A DNA stretch of 64,000 bases from Lachnospiraceae bacterium (GTDB taxonomy: Bacteria > Bacillota > Clostridia > Lachnospirales > Lachnospiraceae), in contig JAQUXP010000003.1 of the NCBI GenBank assembly GCA_028692395.1, positions 1 to 64,000 on the forward strand, in the 5' to 3' direction. Below the pieces are notes generated by a model. The model was not told where the DNA came from. It searched no databases and worked only from the letters and a program-made list of their open reading frames with translations. The position numbers and the translations under genes are program-made. Below, in pieces: positions 43,010-53,500 of the stretch (positions are counted from its first letter, which is position 1; each line of letters opens with the position of its first letter).

Positions 43010-46000
43010 ATGTCTTTACAGCTTTATATGGGAAGTGCCGGTACAGGGAAATCCTACCAGGCATATACAAGAATCATAGAGGAGTCAAAAAAACATCCGG
43101 AGTTCAATTATCTTGTCATTGTTCCGGAGCAGTTTACCATGCAGACACAGAAGGAACTGGTGTCCCTCCATCCGGATAAGGGAATTCTGAATATAGATGT
43201 CTTAAGCTTTGAGCGTCTGGCTTATCGCGTGTTTGAAGAGGTAGGAGGCGGTGTTGCACCTCTTTTGGAGGAGACAGGAAAGAGTCTGGTGCTGCAGAGA
43301 GTCGTACAGGAAAAGCAAAAAGAGCTTACTGTGCTGGGATCGAATCTGCAGCGGACCGGTTCCATAGCGCAGATGAAATCCCTGCTGTCGGAGCTGATGC
43401 AGTATCAGGTGGACGATGCACTTTTGGAGGAGTGGATTCTGGATGCCAGGGATAAACCGCTGCTGGCCTGTAAATTACAGGATGTGCGGAAGATATACCA
43501 GGGCTTTACAGAGTTTCTCCAGGGAAAATATATCACCGGAGAGGAAGTTCTGGATGTGCTCTGTGAGCGGATTGAGCAGTCGGAAAAGCTGAAAAACAGT
43601 GTGGTTTTGCTGGATGGCTTCACAGGATTTACACCGATTCAGAATCAGGTTGCAGGTCAGCTTTTGCGTCTTTGCAGGAAGGTTATGGTTACCGTTACCA
43701 TCGATAACAGAGAAGATGCTTATGCCTATGACGGTCCCCACCGTCTTTTTTCTATGTCAAAAAAGATGATTCATAAGCTTTTGGAACTGTGCAGGCAGTT
43801 TCAGGTAGAGATTGAGGAGCCCTGTCATTTTACCCACAGTCCAAACAGCAGATATGCGGGAACAGAAGCCTTGCAGTTTTTGGAAGAGAATCTGTTTCGT
43901 TACCACGCAAAGACATTTACCGGGGAGCAGGATCAGATTCAGATGTGGGTGTGTGAAAACCCCACAAAGGAGATGGAGGTGACAGCACAGACGATTCACC
44001 GTCTTGTGCGGATGGAAGGATATCGCTATAAGGATTTTGCTGTGGTAACCGGGGATCTTCCCACTTATGGGCATGGGGCAAGACAGCTGTTTGCACGCTA
44101 TGGAATTCCCTGCTTTATCGATGAAAAACACTCGGTGCTTCTGAATCCCTTTGTGGAGTTTGTCCGGGCCTCAGTGGATCTTGGGGCACAGAGATTTTCC
44201 TATGATGCCATGTTTCGCTTTCTGCGCTGTGGACTGACTTCCCTGCAGCCTGAAGAGATTGATGAACTGGAAAATTATGTAATTGCACTGGGAATACGGG
44301 GATGGAAGCAGTATAATCAGCCCTGGATACGCACCTATCACGGGATGGATCCGGATCGTATTCTGGTTGTAAACGCCATGCGTCAGACGTTGGCGGAGGA
44401 GCTGCAGGAGTTTGCCCAGGGGTTTTCGGGGAGAAATCTTACGGTATCAGCCAGAACGAAGGTACTGTATGATTTTATCTGCAAAAATGAGATACAAAAG
44501 AAGCTGAAGGTGATGGAGGAACGCTTCGAAAGGGAGGGCGCCACAGCACTTTCCCGGGAATATGCACAGATCTACGGGATTGTGATGGGACTGCTTGACA
44601 AACTGGGGGAGGTTCTGGGTGAGGAGCAGATGAGTGCTCGGCATTATCAGGAGATACTGGAGGCAGGTCTTTTGGAGGCCCAGGTTGGAGTGATTCCTCC
44701 TTCGGCAGATCAGGTACTGATTGGAGACATTGAACGTACACGACTAAAGGCTGTTAAGGTGTTGTTTTTTGTGGGAATCAATGACGGAATTATCCCAAAA
44801 CCGGTGAACAAAGCAGGCATTTTATCAGAGCTAGACCGGGAGTTTTTAAGCGGCAAAGCAGAGGCAGATCAGCTTGCACCCACTGCAAGAATTGAGATGT
44901 ATATGCAGCGTTTTTACCTGTATCTGAGCATGACAAAACCCTCCGAAAAACTGTATCTTTCTTACAGCAAAGCCTCCAGCCAGGGGACGGCACTGCTTCC
45001 CGCTTATCTGATTACACTGGTGGGAAAGCAGTTTCCAAAGCTTGCTGTCCGGGACTGGGAGCAGGAGAAGGATCCACTTTTGAGGATAGAAACTGCGGAG
45101 GGAACACTGGAACTAATGATTGGAAAACTACGGGAAATTGTGGATGGAACCATGCCGGAGGAGGAAGCACTGTGGAAAGAACTGTATCGATGGTACCGTA
45201 AGGATTCCAGATTTTCCGCTCAGCTTCTGCGTCTGGTGGAGGCTGCTTATTACCATAATCCAAAGGATGTTATCAGCGCAGCAGTGGCAAAAGCTCTGTA
45301 TGGAAATGAGCTGGTGAACTCCGCCACCAGGCTGGAGCAGTTTGCAGCCTGTGCTTTTGCACATTTTTTAAAGTATGGACTTCAGCTTTCCCAGCGTCAG
45401 ACCTATGAATTCACAGGGGCAGATATGGGAAACATCATGCATGAGGCACTGGAACATTTTTCTAATAAAATGAATGAAAAGGGACTGAAGTGGCGTGATC
45501 TGGAGGAGGATGTCAGGGAAGAGCTGATTGACGAATGTGTGGAGGAACTGGTGCACGATTACGGTAACACGATTCTGCACAGCAGCAGCCGTAATGCTTA
45601 TCTCATCGCCAGAGTCAAGCGTATCCTGCGAAGAACTGTCTGGGCATTGCAGAATCAGGTACAGGCTGGAGCGTTTGAGCCGGGAGGCTTTGAGGTATCC
45701 TTTGCCATGGAGGAACGTCTGGATGCAGTAAACTTTGATCTGTCTCCGGATGTGAAACTGAAGCTTCGGGGACGGATTGACCGTGTGGATCTCTGCGAAA
45801 AGGATGATAAGGTTTATGTGAAAATCATCGATTATAAGTCGGGTAATACCTCTTTGGATCTGGTGGAATTATATCACGGACTGCAGCTGCAGCTGGTGGT
45901 TTATATGAATGCAGCCATGGAATGGCAGCAGAAAAAACAACCGGATAAAACAGTGGAGCCGGCGGGAATTTTCTATTATAAAATCAATGATCCTCTTGTG

Positions 46001-46438
46001 ACAAGAGAGAAGCAGGAAAGCAGGGAAGTCCTGGAGCAAAAGCTGCTTGGAACCTTGAAACCGGATGGTCTGGTAAGGGCAGAGCCGGAGGTTGTGGAGC
46101 TGATGGACAGTACTTTGGGAGCGGGAATCAGCTCTTCCGTGATTCCGGTAGGCTATACAAAAAGTGGAGCTTTATCCAGCTATTCTCATGTGGCAGCAGA
46201 AGAGGATTTTACAACACTGTCCAGCTTTGTGAATCATAAGATCAAAGAGCTTGGAGGAGAGATCCTGAGAGGAAATGCAGAGGTATCCCCCTATCAGACG
46301 GAGAAAAAGGATGCCTGCGGGTTCTGTCCTTATCATGGGATCTGCAGCTTTGATGAACGGGTGGACGGCTATGAATTCCGGAAACTGAAAAAAGAAGATC
46401 AGGAAGTAATTCTGGAGAAGATGCGCAGGGAGGTGTGA
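43010..46438 (+). CDS. addB: Helicase-exonuclease AddAB, subunit AddB
   Basis: It processes double-strand breaks for RecA repair and degrades foreign linear DNA. The N-terminal P-loop is GSAGTGKS (8-15). The C-terminal RecB-type nuclease has IIDYKSG and an iron-sulphur cluster formed by a Cys in AACAFAHF and the CGFCPYHGIC triplet. 1142 residues is normal. It overlaps addA. Confidence 0.97.
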   Translation: MSLQLYMGSAGTGKSYQAYTRIIEESKKHPEFNYLVIVPEQFTMQTQKELVSLHPDKGILNIDVLSFERLAYRVFEEVGGGVAPLLEETGKSLVLQRVVQEKQKELTVLGSNLQRTGSIAQMKSLLSELMQYQVDDALLEEWILDARDKPLLACKLQDVRKIYQGFTEFLQGKYITGEEVLDVLCERIEQSEKLKNSVVLLDGFTGFTPIQNQVAGQLLRLCRKVMVTVTIDNREDAYAYDGPHRLFSMSKKMIHKLLELCRQFQVEIEEPCHFTHSPNSRYAGTEALQFLEENLFRYHAKTFTGEQDQIQMWVCENPTKEMEVTAQTIHRLVRMEGYRYKDFAVVTGDLPTYGHGARQLFARYGIPCFIDEKHSVLLNPFVEFVRASVDLGAQRFSYDAMFRFLRCGLTSLQPEEIDELENYVIALGIRGWKQYNQPWIRTYHGMDPDRILVVNAMRQTLAEELQEFAQGFSGRNLTVSARTKVLYDFICKNEIQKKLKVMEERFEREGATALSREYAQIYGIVMGLLDKLGEVLGEEQMSARHYQEILEAGLLEAQVGVIPPSADQVLIGDIERTRLKAVKVLFFVGINDGIIPKPVNKAGILSELDREFLSGKAEADQLAPTARIEMYMQRFYLYLSMTKPSEKLYLSYSKASSQGTALLPAYLITLVGKQFPKLAVRDWEQEKDPLLRIETAEGTLELMIGKLREIVDGTMPEEEALWKELYRWYRKDSRFSAQLLRLVEAAYYHNPKDVISAAVAKALYGNELVNSATRLEQFAACAFAHFLKYGLQLSQRQTYEFTGADMGNIMHEALEHFSNKMNEKGLKWRDLEEDVREELIDECVEELVHDYGNTILHSSSRNAYLIARVKRILRRTVWALQNQVQAGAFEPGGFEVSFAMEERLDAVNFDLSPDVKLKLRGRIDRVDLCEKDDKVYVKIIDYKSGNTSLDLVELYHGLQLQLVVYMNAAMEWQQKKQPDKTVEPAGIFYYKINDPLVTREKQESREVLEQKLLGTLKPDGLVRAEPEVVELMDSTLGAGISSSVIPVGYTKSGALSSYSHVAAEEDFTTLSSFVNHKIKELGGEILRGNAEVSPYQTEKKDACGFCPYHGICSFDERVDGYEFRKLKKEDQEVILEKMRREV

Positions 46439-46443
46439 CAGCT

Positions 46444-49400
46444 GTGGGTATGAAGTGGACAAAGGAGCAGGAGCAGGTGATCAGCCTGCGGGACCGGAAT
46501 ATTCTGGTCAGTGCGGCGGCGGGTTCAGGTAAAACCGCAGTGCTCGTAGCGAGAATTCTGGCTATGGTTACGGATCCGGTACATCCCGTCAATATTGATG
46601 AACTGCTGGTAGTAACATTTACAAAAGCGGCAGCGGCAGAGATGAAGGAACGTGTCCGTAAAGCCCTGGAGGATCAACTTCTGGTAGATCCGGAAAATGA
46701 GCATCTGCAGAGGCAGAGTGCCCTGATTCATCATGCGCAGATTACTACGATTGACGGATTTTGCGGCTATGTAATCCAGAATTATTTTCACACCATCGAC
46801 CTGGACCCGGTGTATCGGATTGCAGATGAAGGGGAGATGAAGCTTCTAGAGGCCGATGTTGTAAATGAGGTTTTAGAGGACACTTACGAGGAAAAATCAG
46901 AGAGCTTTCTAAACTTTACAGAACAGATAGCGCCGGGAAAAAGTGATAAACAGCTGGAAAGTCTTGTGCTGCGTCTTTATCACTTTGCCCTCAGTGACCC
47001 TTATCCCAGTGAGTGGCTGAAGCGTTGTCTAAAGCTATATGAGCCGGGGAATTTTGAGGATTTTTCGGAGATTCCCTGGGTGCAGCTGCAGCTGGAGCAG
47101 GCGCATCTGGAGCTGGTAGCAGCCAGGCTTTTGACAGGACAAAACCAGAAGCTGGCAGAGATGTCCGGTGGTCCTCATATGTATCTGGAGATGCTGGAAT
47201 CAGATGCTGCTCTGATAGAAAAATTGATTCATATCGATGATTATGATAGTTTTGTGGAGGCTTTGACTCAGTCAAAATTTCAGGCATTATCACGAAAAAA
47301 AGATGATTCTGTAGATCCCGCATTAAAGGAAAAAGTGAAAAAACAGAGGGATGAGGTAAAGAAAATCATCTCCGAGCTGGCACAGAAACGCTTTCCCCTT
47401 TCCTCACGAGAGATTATGGAACAGATGTGTCAATGCCAGGAACCGGTGAAGGAACTGGTAGAGCTTACAACGATATTTATGCAGCGGATTGCGGAGAAAA
47501 AGAGAGAAAAAAATCTCATGGACTTCTCGGATCTGGAGCATTTTGCCCTGGAGATTCTGGTGGAAAAACAGGGAGATTCCTATGTGCGTACAGATGCAGC
47601 AAGAGAGCTTTCCCAGCATTACAGGGAGGTTATGATTGATGAATATCAGGATAGTAATTATATCCAGGAGTATCTGTTAAAGGCTGTATCCAGGGTAGAA
47701 GATGGCATCAATAACCGATTTATGGTAGGGGATGTAAAGCAGAGTATCTATGGATTTCGTATGGCAAAGCCTCAGCTTTTTCTGGAAAAACAACATGCTT
47801 ATTCTCAGGAGGATGCCCCTGAACAGAGGATTGATCTCCATAAAAACTTTCGAAGCAGGGAGAATATTCTTCATACCACAAACTATCTGTTTCGGCAGCT
47901 GATGATGGGGGGAATGGGTGGAATTGAGTACGATGAAAGTGAGGCACTTTACCCCGGTGCCGACTATCCTGATTCGCAGGATGATTCCTTCCTGGAGACG
48001 GAAGTACTGCTGATTGACAAGAATTCTCCGGAGTTTGAAGATCAAAAAAGCAAGGCGGAGATGATTGAGACAGAAGCCATGGCGGTGGCCCAGCACATGC
48101 GAGGTGTGGTAGGTCACAAGCAGGTCTGGGATAAGGATCTGGGTTCCATGCGTCTGGCAAAATACCGGGATTGTGTGATTTTGCTTCGTACCGTCAGTGA
48201 GTGGGCAGACATCTTTTCCCGGGTGCTGCAAAGCCAGGGAATACCAGCCTATGCAACCTCGAAGACAGGATATTTTTCCACGGTTGAAGTGGAAACCGTT
48301 ATGAATTATCTTCACATCTGTGATAATCCGCTGCAGGAGATTCCATTTACAGCGGTACTTCATTCGCCGATTGGAGGATTCGATGCAGAGGAGCTGGCGT
48401 TGATTCGAAGCAGCTTTCCGGAGGGAAAAATCTACGCTGCCTGTGAGGCTTACGAGCAGGCTGGAGCCGATGAAAAGCTGCAGGAAAAGCTGAGAAAATT
48501 TCTTGCCCAGCTTCGTGATATCCGAAGCCGGATTACCTACACCACCATTCACGAACTTCTGGAGGAGATTCTGGAAGAGACTGGTTATGGTGCCTGTGCG
48601 GCAGTGATGCCAGGTGGACAGCAGAGACAGGCGAATCTGCAGATGCTGGTAGAAAAAGCCATAGAATTCGAGAAAACCAGTTATCGCGGGCTGTTTAATT
48701 TTATTCGCTACATGGAGCAGATTCAAAAGTACGAGGTGGACTTTGGGGAGGTGAATATCTACGGAGAGACTGCGGATACGGTGCGTCTGATGAGTATTCA
48801 TAAGAGTAAAGGACTGGAATTCCCCGTGGTCTATGTGTGTGGTCTGGGGAAGCAGTTTAACTTTATGGACAGCCATGCCTCCGTGCTGATGCATGCGGAG
48901 CTTGGGATCGGAATGGACCTGGTGGATGTGAACCTTCGCAGCAAGACACCCACTCAGCTGAAACGGGCAATTGCCAGTCAGATGACCCAGGAGACCTTGA
49001 GCGAGGAGCTTCGTGTGCTGTATGTTGCTCTCACCAGGGCCAAAGAAAAACTGATACTGACTGCTCTTGGAAAGGCTGACAAGTGGGGAGATACCTGCAG
49101 CCATGTAATGCGGGATGAGAAAGGGCACCTGACATTTTCCGCTCTGGCAGGTGCAAAGTCTTATATGGACTGGATTCTTCCGGCTTTGGTGGGACACCAC
49201 TGCTTTGATGCCCTGGAGGAATATTATCAGATGGAAAATCCGAAAAACACCTGGTGTTATCAGGATCCCTCCCGCATTAAAATCCACGTTCTTACCCCCG
49301 GCAATCTGGCACTGGAAGAGATGGATCAACGGATTGGCCAGACGATGCAAAAGGAGCAGCTGCTTGCCTGGGATGAAGAAACAGGAGGGGATAAATCCCT

Positions 49401-50139
49401 TGCAGGAGAGCTGGAAAAAAGATTTTCTTACGAATATCCCTATGAAAAGCTTGCAGCAATTCCTGTGAAAATGACGGTATCGGAACTGAAAAAAGCCGGG
49501 GAAGAAGAGCCGGGTCAGGAACTCTTTTTTGAGCCGGATATTGTTCCTCTGATTCCTAAGTTCATGCAGGAAGAGGACAGCGTTCAGCATGGCGCTGCCC
49601 GAGGCAGCGTGTATCATCGCATGTTTGAATGTATGGACTATCAGTCCATCTCTCAGGTGATGAAGGAGGGCAAACATGCCGTACTTCAAACGCTGAAGGA
49701 GCAGGCAGATGCCATGGTGAGACAAGGAAAAATAGCGGAAAGGGATGTCTCTGCGATTCGCTTTCAGGACTTTTTTGATTTCCTGGAGACGCCTCTTGGG
49801 GTGCGGATGCAGCAGGCGGCATACAAAAAAACGTTAAAGAGAGAGCAGCCATTTGTGATTCAGATCCCAGCTGTCCAGGCGAACGAGAGCTGGCCCGAGG
49901 AGGAAACTATTCTGGTGCAGGGAATCATAGATGCATATTTTGAAGAGGAAGGTTCTCTGATTATCGTAGATTATAAGACGGACCGTGTAACAGATGGTAC
50001 CGGTCGCGAGCTGGTAGAAAGATATCAGAAACAGCTGCAGTATTACCGAAAAGCTTTGATACAGCTCACAGGAAAACCAGTCAGAGAAATGTTGATTTAT
50101 TCCGTGACACTGGGAAAGATTCTGCGCTGCGAGCCCTAG
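46444..50139 (+). CDS. addA: Helicase-exonuclease AddAB, subunit AddA
   Basis: A UvrD-type helicase and C-terminal nuclease: Q-motif WTKEQEQVI, Walker A SAAAGSGKT, DEYQDSN (motif II), SIHKSKGLEFPVV (motif V) and the nuclease motif VDYKTDRV. About 1231 residues. The frame allows a GTG at 46435 overlapping the addB stop, but that is 1 nt from AGGGAGG; the GTG at 46444 has a 10-nt spacing and was chosen, and an ATG at 46450 also remains possible. Strong coupling with addB. Confidence 0.96.
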   Translation: MGMKWTKEQEQVISLRDRNILVSAAAGSGKTAVLVARILAMVTDPVHPVNIDELLVVTFTKAAAAEMKERVRKALEDQLLVDPENEHLQRQSALIHHAQITTIDGFCGYVIQNYFHTIDLDPVYRIADEGEMKLLEADVVNEVLEDTYEEKSESFLNFTEQIAPGKSDKQLESLVLRLYHFALSDPYPSEWLKRCLKLYEPGNFEDFSEIPWVQLQLEQAHLELVAARLLTGQNQKLAEMSGGPHMYLEMLESDAALIEKLIHIDDYDSFVEALTQSKFQALSRKKDDSVDPALKEKVKKQRDEVKKIISELAQKRFPLSSREIMEQMCQCQEPVKELVELTTIFMQRIAEKKREKNLMDFSDLEHFALEILVEKQGDSYVRTDAARELSQHYREVMIDEYQDSNYIQEYLLKAVSRVEDGINNRFMVGDVKQSIYGFRMAKPQLFLEKQHAYSQEDAPEQRIDLHKNFRSRENILHTTNYLFRQLMMGGMGGIEYDESEALYPGADYPDSQDDSFLETEVLLIDKNSPEFEDQKSKAEMIETEAMAVAQHMRGVVGHKQVWDKDLGSMRLAKYRDCVILLRTVSEWADIFSRVLQSQGIPAYATSKTGYFSTVEVETVMNYLHICDNPLQEIPFTAVLHSPIGGFDAEELALIRSSFPEGKIYAACEAYEQAGADEKLQEKLRKFLAQLRDIRSRITYTTIHELLEEILEETGYGACAAVMPGGQQRQANLQMLVEKAIEFEKTSYRGLFNFIRYMEQIQKYEVDFGEVNIYGETADTVRLMSIHKSKGLEFPVVYVCGLGKQFNFMDSHASVLMHAELGIGMDLVDVNLRSKTPTQLKRAIASQMTQETLSEELRVLYVALTRAKEKLILTALGKADKWGDTCSHVMRDEKGHLTFSALAGAKSYMDWILPALVGHHCFDALEEYYQMENPKNTWCYQDPSRIKIHVLTPGNLALEEMDQRIGQTMQKEQLLAWDEETGGDKSLAGELEKRFSYEYPYEKLAAIPVKMTVSELKKAGEEEPGQELFFEPDIVPLIPKFMQEEDSVQHGAARGSVYHRMFECMDYQSISQVMKEGKHAVLQTLKEQADAMVRQGKIAERDVSAIRFQDFFDFLETPLGVRMQQAAYKKTLKREQPFVIQIPAVQANESWPEEETILVQGIIDAYFEEEGSLIIVDYKTDRVTDGTGRELVERYQKQLQYYRKALIQLTGKPVREMLIYSVTLGKILRCEP

Positions 50140-50161
50140 ACGGACGGAGCAGCGACTGTTT

Positions 50162-50257
50162 AAAACCAACAGATTTTGCAAAACGTAAGCAGTCTGCATA
50201 AGGTTGTTATATTCTGACAACAGACAGACTGCCTGGGGTGCAGGGCTGTTGGTTTTT
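50162..50257 (+). terminator. Nested terminator after addA
   Basis: An outer stem AAACCAACAG/CTGTTGGTTT (ending in TTTTT), a middle stem GCAGTCTG (50189-50196) / CAGACTGC (50225-50232) and an inner GTTGT/ACAAC hairpin. The unusual length suggests more than simple termination, but an intrinsic terminator is the plain reading. Confidence 0.65.
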
Positions 50258-50270
50258 GTATAAAATAGTG

Positions 50271-50299
50271 TTGACGAATAAGAAAATGTATGCTAAATT
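50271..50299 (+). promoter_or_regulatory. Promoter of the SpaA/VaFE surface-protein gene
   Basis: TTGACG, 17 bp, TAAATT with extended TGC. It implies a leader of about 290 nt. Confidence 0.6.
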
Positions 50300-50351
50300 C
50301 AAGTTGTCCGATGTTGTCTCTATACAATATCGTATTCAAGTAATATCTGAC

Positions 50352-50528
50352 GGTCACTTGACCGGAGTTTCCCATTGATTTATGAAAAAGTAACGTAACG
50401 ATTCAGCAGATTTGCGCATTTTTTGTGGGCTGTTACACGCTGGTACATCGTTTCCTAAATACCTGCCACAGGAAGCTTGTCTAGATTTCTGTCCGGTTAT
50501 TTAGTTTCTGATGTACGAAAAGTGGCAG
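50352..50528 (+). promoter_or_regulatory. Structured 5' leader with a possible pseudoknot
   Basis: GGTCA/TGACC hairpin (50352-50363). GTACATC (50443-50449) pairs with GATGTAC (50510-50516), while CTGCCAC (50463-50469) pairs with GTGGCAG (50522-50528). These two 7-bp helices cross each other, so they would form a pseudoknot or be alternatives. ACAGGAA/TTTCTGT (50468-50492) is a further stem. No known riboswitch class was recognised. Confidence 0.4.
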
Positions 50529-50598
50529 TCTCTGTTCGAGTAACAATCAAAGTACTATCTGGCAAAATAATCAGAAAAATAAAACAGGAGCGATAACT

Positions 50599-53500
50599 AT
50601 GATGAGAAAACATAAATTTAGAAAAAGTATTGCATTTTTGACAGCTATGCTGCTTAGTCTTTCTGCTATTCTTTTTTCTCTTCCCGCATATGGGGAAGAA
50701 GCAGAAAATCAGGCAGGAATGGAAGAACAGGAGGAGGTTTTGCCTGAGGACGCCAGTGAGGAACCTACAACGCCTATGACATCCACAGTAGCCTCGGGTG
50801 CTCCGGCACCTGGACTGGTGGAAAGTTATGCTGCGGAATCTTCACGGGCAGCCAGGCTCACCTTTTCAGATACATTTGGATTCACCAGAGAGGCCCTGGT
50901 GAACTATCTGAATGCAAATAAAACATTATTTTTAAATACGCCCTACCAGGTGATGGATCCTGTGCCGGGGACGGGGATGCAGTGTACCGGATTCGTGTGG
51001 TATGTGCTGAATGCAGTGGCAACGCAGAATAAAGAGTGGATTCCCTGCAGCGAGGTGTTAAGGAGTCAGCCTACCTGGACGAAGGCGCTGAATCATTTTG
51101 GCGGAGAAGGAAACTTCGAGGTGCGGGAATTTGGCTCCAAAGAGGAAATGTTAAGCTCCGGTTATCTGGAAAAGGGCGATATCCTCTGGATCTACTGTGA
51201 TCCGGCGAAGATCGGAACCAGCGACTACTATGATTTTCACTGCGGTATTTTCTGGGGAGACAGTTCCTCCGATGATAAGTTCTGGCATTCCTCAAACTCC
51301 AGTCATACGAATACCATCGAGGGAACACCGATCCATAACAGAATCTCCGGGGTGGAAGGAAAGGTGGAATTCAAGGATGTAGTTTCCTATAAGGTCTATA
51401 AATTAGCTAATAAATCTTATGGAAATATCCAGCTGACCAAGGTATCTGCTAACCCATCTATTACCGAAGGAAACAGCTGTTACAGTCTGGAGGGAGCGCA
51501 ATATGGTGTTTATTCGGACGCTGGCTGCACCAGTCAGATTGGAACCCTTACTACGGATGCCACCGGTACTGCAAATCTTGTGAATGTTGAAATCGGTACC
51601 TATTACGTAAAAGAAATACAGATGCCTATGGGATACCTGAGGGATGAACAGGTGTACAGTGTAACAGTAACAGCAGATAGCACTGCCCAGGTCAGTGTAC
51701 AGGAGATTCCCGGCACGGCAGCAGTACAGCTTCTGCTGATGAAAAAGGATGCGGAAACAGACACACCTCAGGGCAGCGCCAGCCTGGAAGGGGCAGAGTA
51801 TACGGTGAAATATTATGATGTCTCCGGGGATGAGGATCCTGAAGAAGAAGGAAAAGAAGCCAAATACACCTGGGTTATGAAAACAGATGCCCAGGGACGG
51901 ATTGAACTGAAGGACACCTACCGGGTGGGCGGTGATGATTTTTCTTCTGTTACCATCGATGGAAACGTTGTTCTTCCTATCGGTATACTCACGATCCGGG
52001 AGACCAAAGCTCCACAGGGATATGTGCTAAATGAAACAGTATATACATCCAATATGCTGCTGCAATCAGGGACTTCAGTAGTTGTAGAGAATCTGCCGGA
52101 TACCGATGAGAAAGCTGTCCGTGAGCAGGTGATAAGGGGAGATCTGGAGTTTAAAAAAGCGGATCAGAGCACCGGAAATCCTATGGCGGAGATTCCATTT
52201 ATCATTACATCTAAAACAACAGGAGAAACTCATAAGGTTTTTTCAAACCAGGAAGGTGTGGTATCTACAGGGGCGATTGCGCATACACTTCATACCAACG
52301 AAGGAAACAGCAGCGCCGATGGAATCTGGTTTGGCAGTGGGAAACCACAGGATCAGCTTGGTGCGCTTCCATATGATACCTATATTCTGGAGGAACTGCA
52401 GTGTGCGGCAAACCAGGGAAAGGATCTTCTGGAGCTGGAGTTTGCGGTTTCCCAGGAAAGTATGGTGGTGCAGCTGGGAACCTTAACGAATTATACAATT
52501 GACCTGCATACCACTGCTGTGGATCAGGAATCTGGGACGAAGACTGTCCGTGCCAGAGAGCAGGCAGTGGTGGTGGATCAGGTTGCCTACGATCATCTGA
52601 CTGCAGGACGTGAGTACACCATAAAGGGTGTATTGATGAGGAAGGAAACCGGTGAACCACTGGAATCTGCCGGAGCGCCGGTTACAGCAGAAAAGACATT
52701 TACGCCGGATCAGCCAAAGGGTATGGTAGAGTTAAGCTTCACCTTTGATGCCTCCGCCCTGGCAGGAAGTACTCTGGTTGCGGGAGAAACTCTTTACTGG
52801 AAGGGGATTACAGAGGCGGTTCATGCCGATCTGGAGGACGAAGCTCAGACGGTATATGTACCAAAGATAGAAACAAATGCGGCGGATCCCACAACCGGTG
52901 ACCATATGGGAGCTGTCACAGCAAAGACAAAGATTTGTGACGAAGTGCGTTATACAGGGCTGACACCCGGAAAGGAATATACCGTAAAGGGTGTCCTGAT
53001 GATGCAGGAGACAGGGGAAGCACTGGAGATAGATGGAAAACCGGTTACAGCAGAAAAAACCTTTCTTCCGGAGGCACCCACAGGAAGTATAGAATTAGTT
53101 TTTACCTTTGATGCTTCCACTTTGCAGGGAAAAACTGTGGTTGTGTTTGAGGATATCTATGATGGAGTTCTTCACGTAGCTGCTCATGGAGATATCAACG
53201 ATGCCGCCCAGACCATCTTCTATCCGAAGCTTCAGACTATGGCAAAGGATCAGAAAACAGGAGGACAGCAGGTAGCGGCGGTGGAGCAGACAACCCTGAT
53301 TGATACCGTCTCTTACAGCAATCTTATCGCCGGTGAATATCTGGTAAAGGGAATACTGATGAATCAGAAAACCGGGGAACCGATACAGATTGACGGAAAA
53401 AATGTCACGGCAGAAGCAGCATTTACAGCGGAACAGGCCGAGGGCAGCGTAGAGGTGACCTATAGCTTTGATGGAAGAAAGGTTTCGGGGGAAACTATAG

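Noticed and set aside
47677-49725. A 682-codon open frame on the - strand opposite addA
   Set aside because: It lies wholly inside a clearly conserved helicase gene, its translation has no recognisable domain and is rich in Cys/His/Leu, as expected of an antisense frame. Treated as a shadow.
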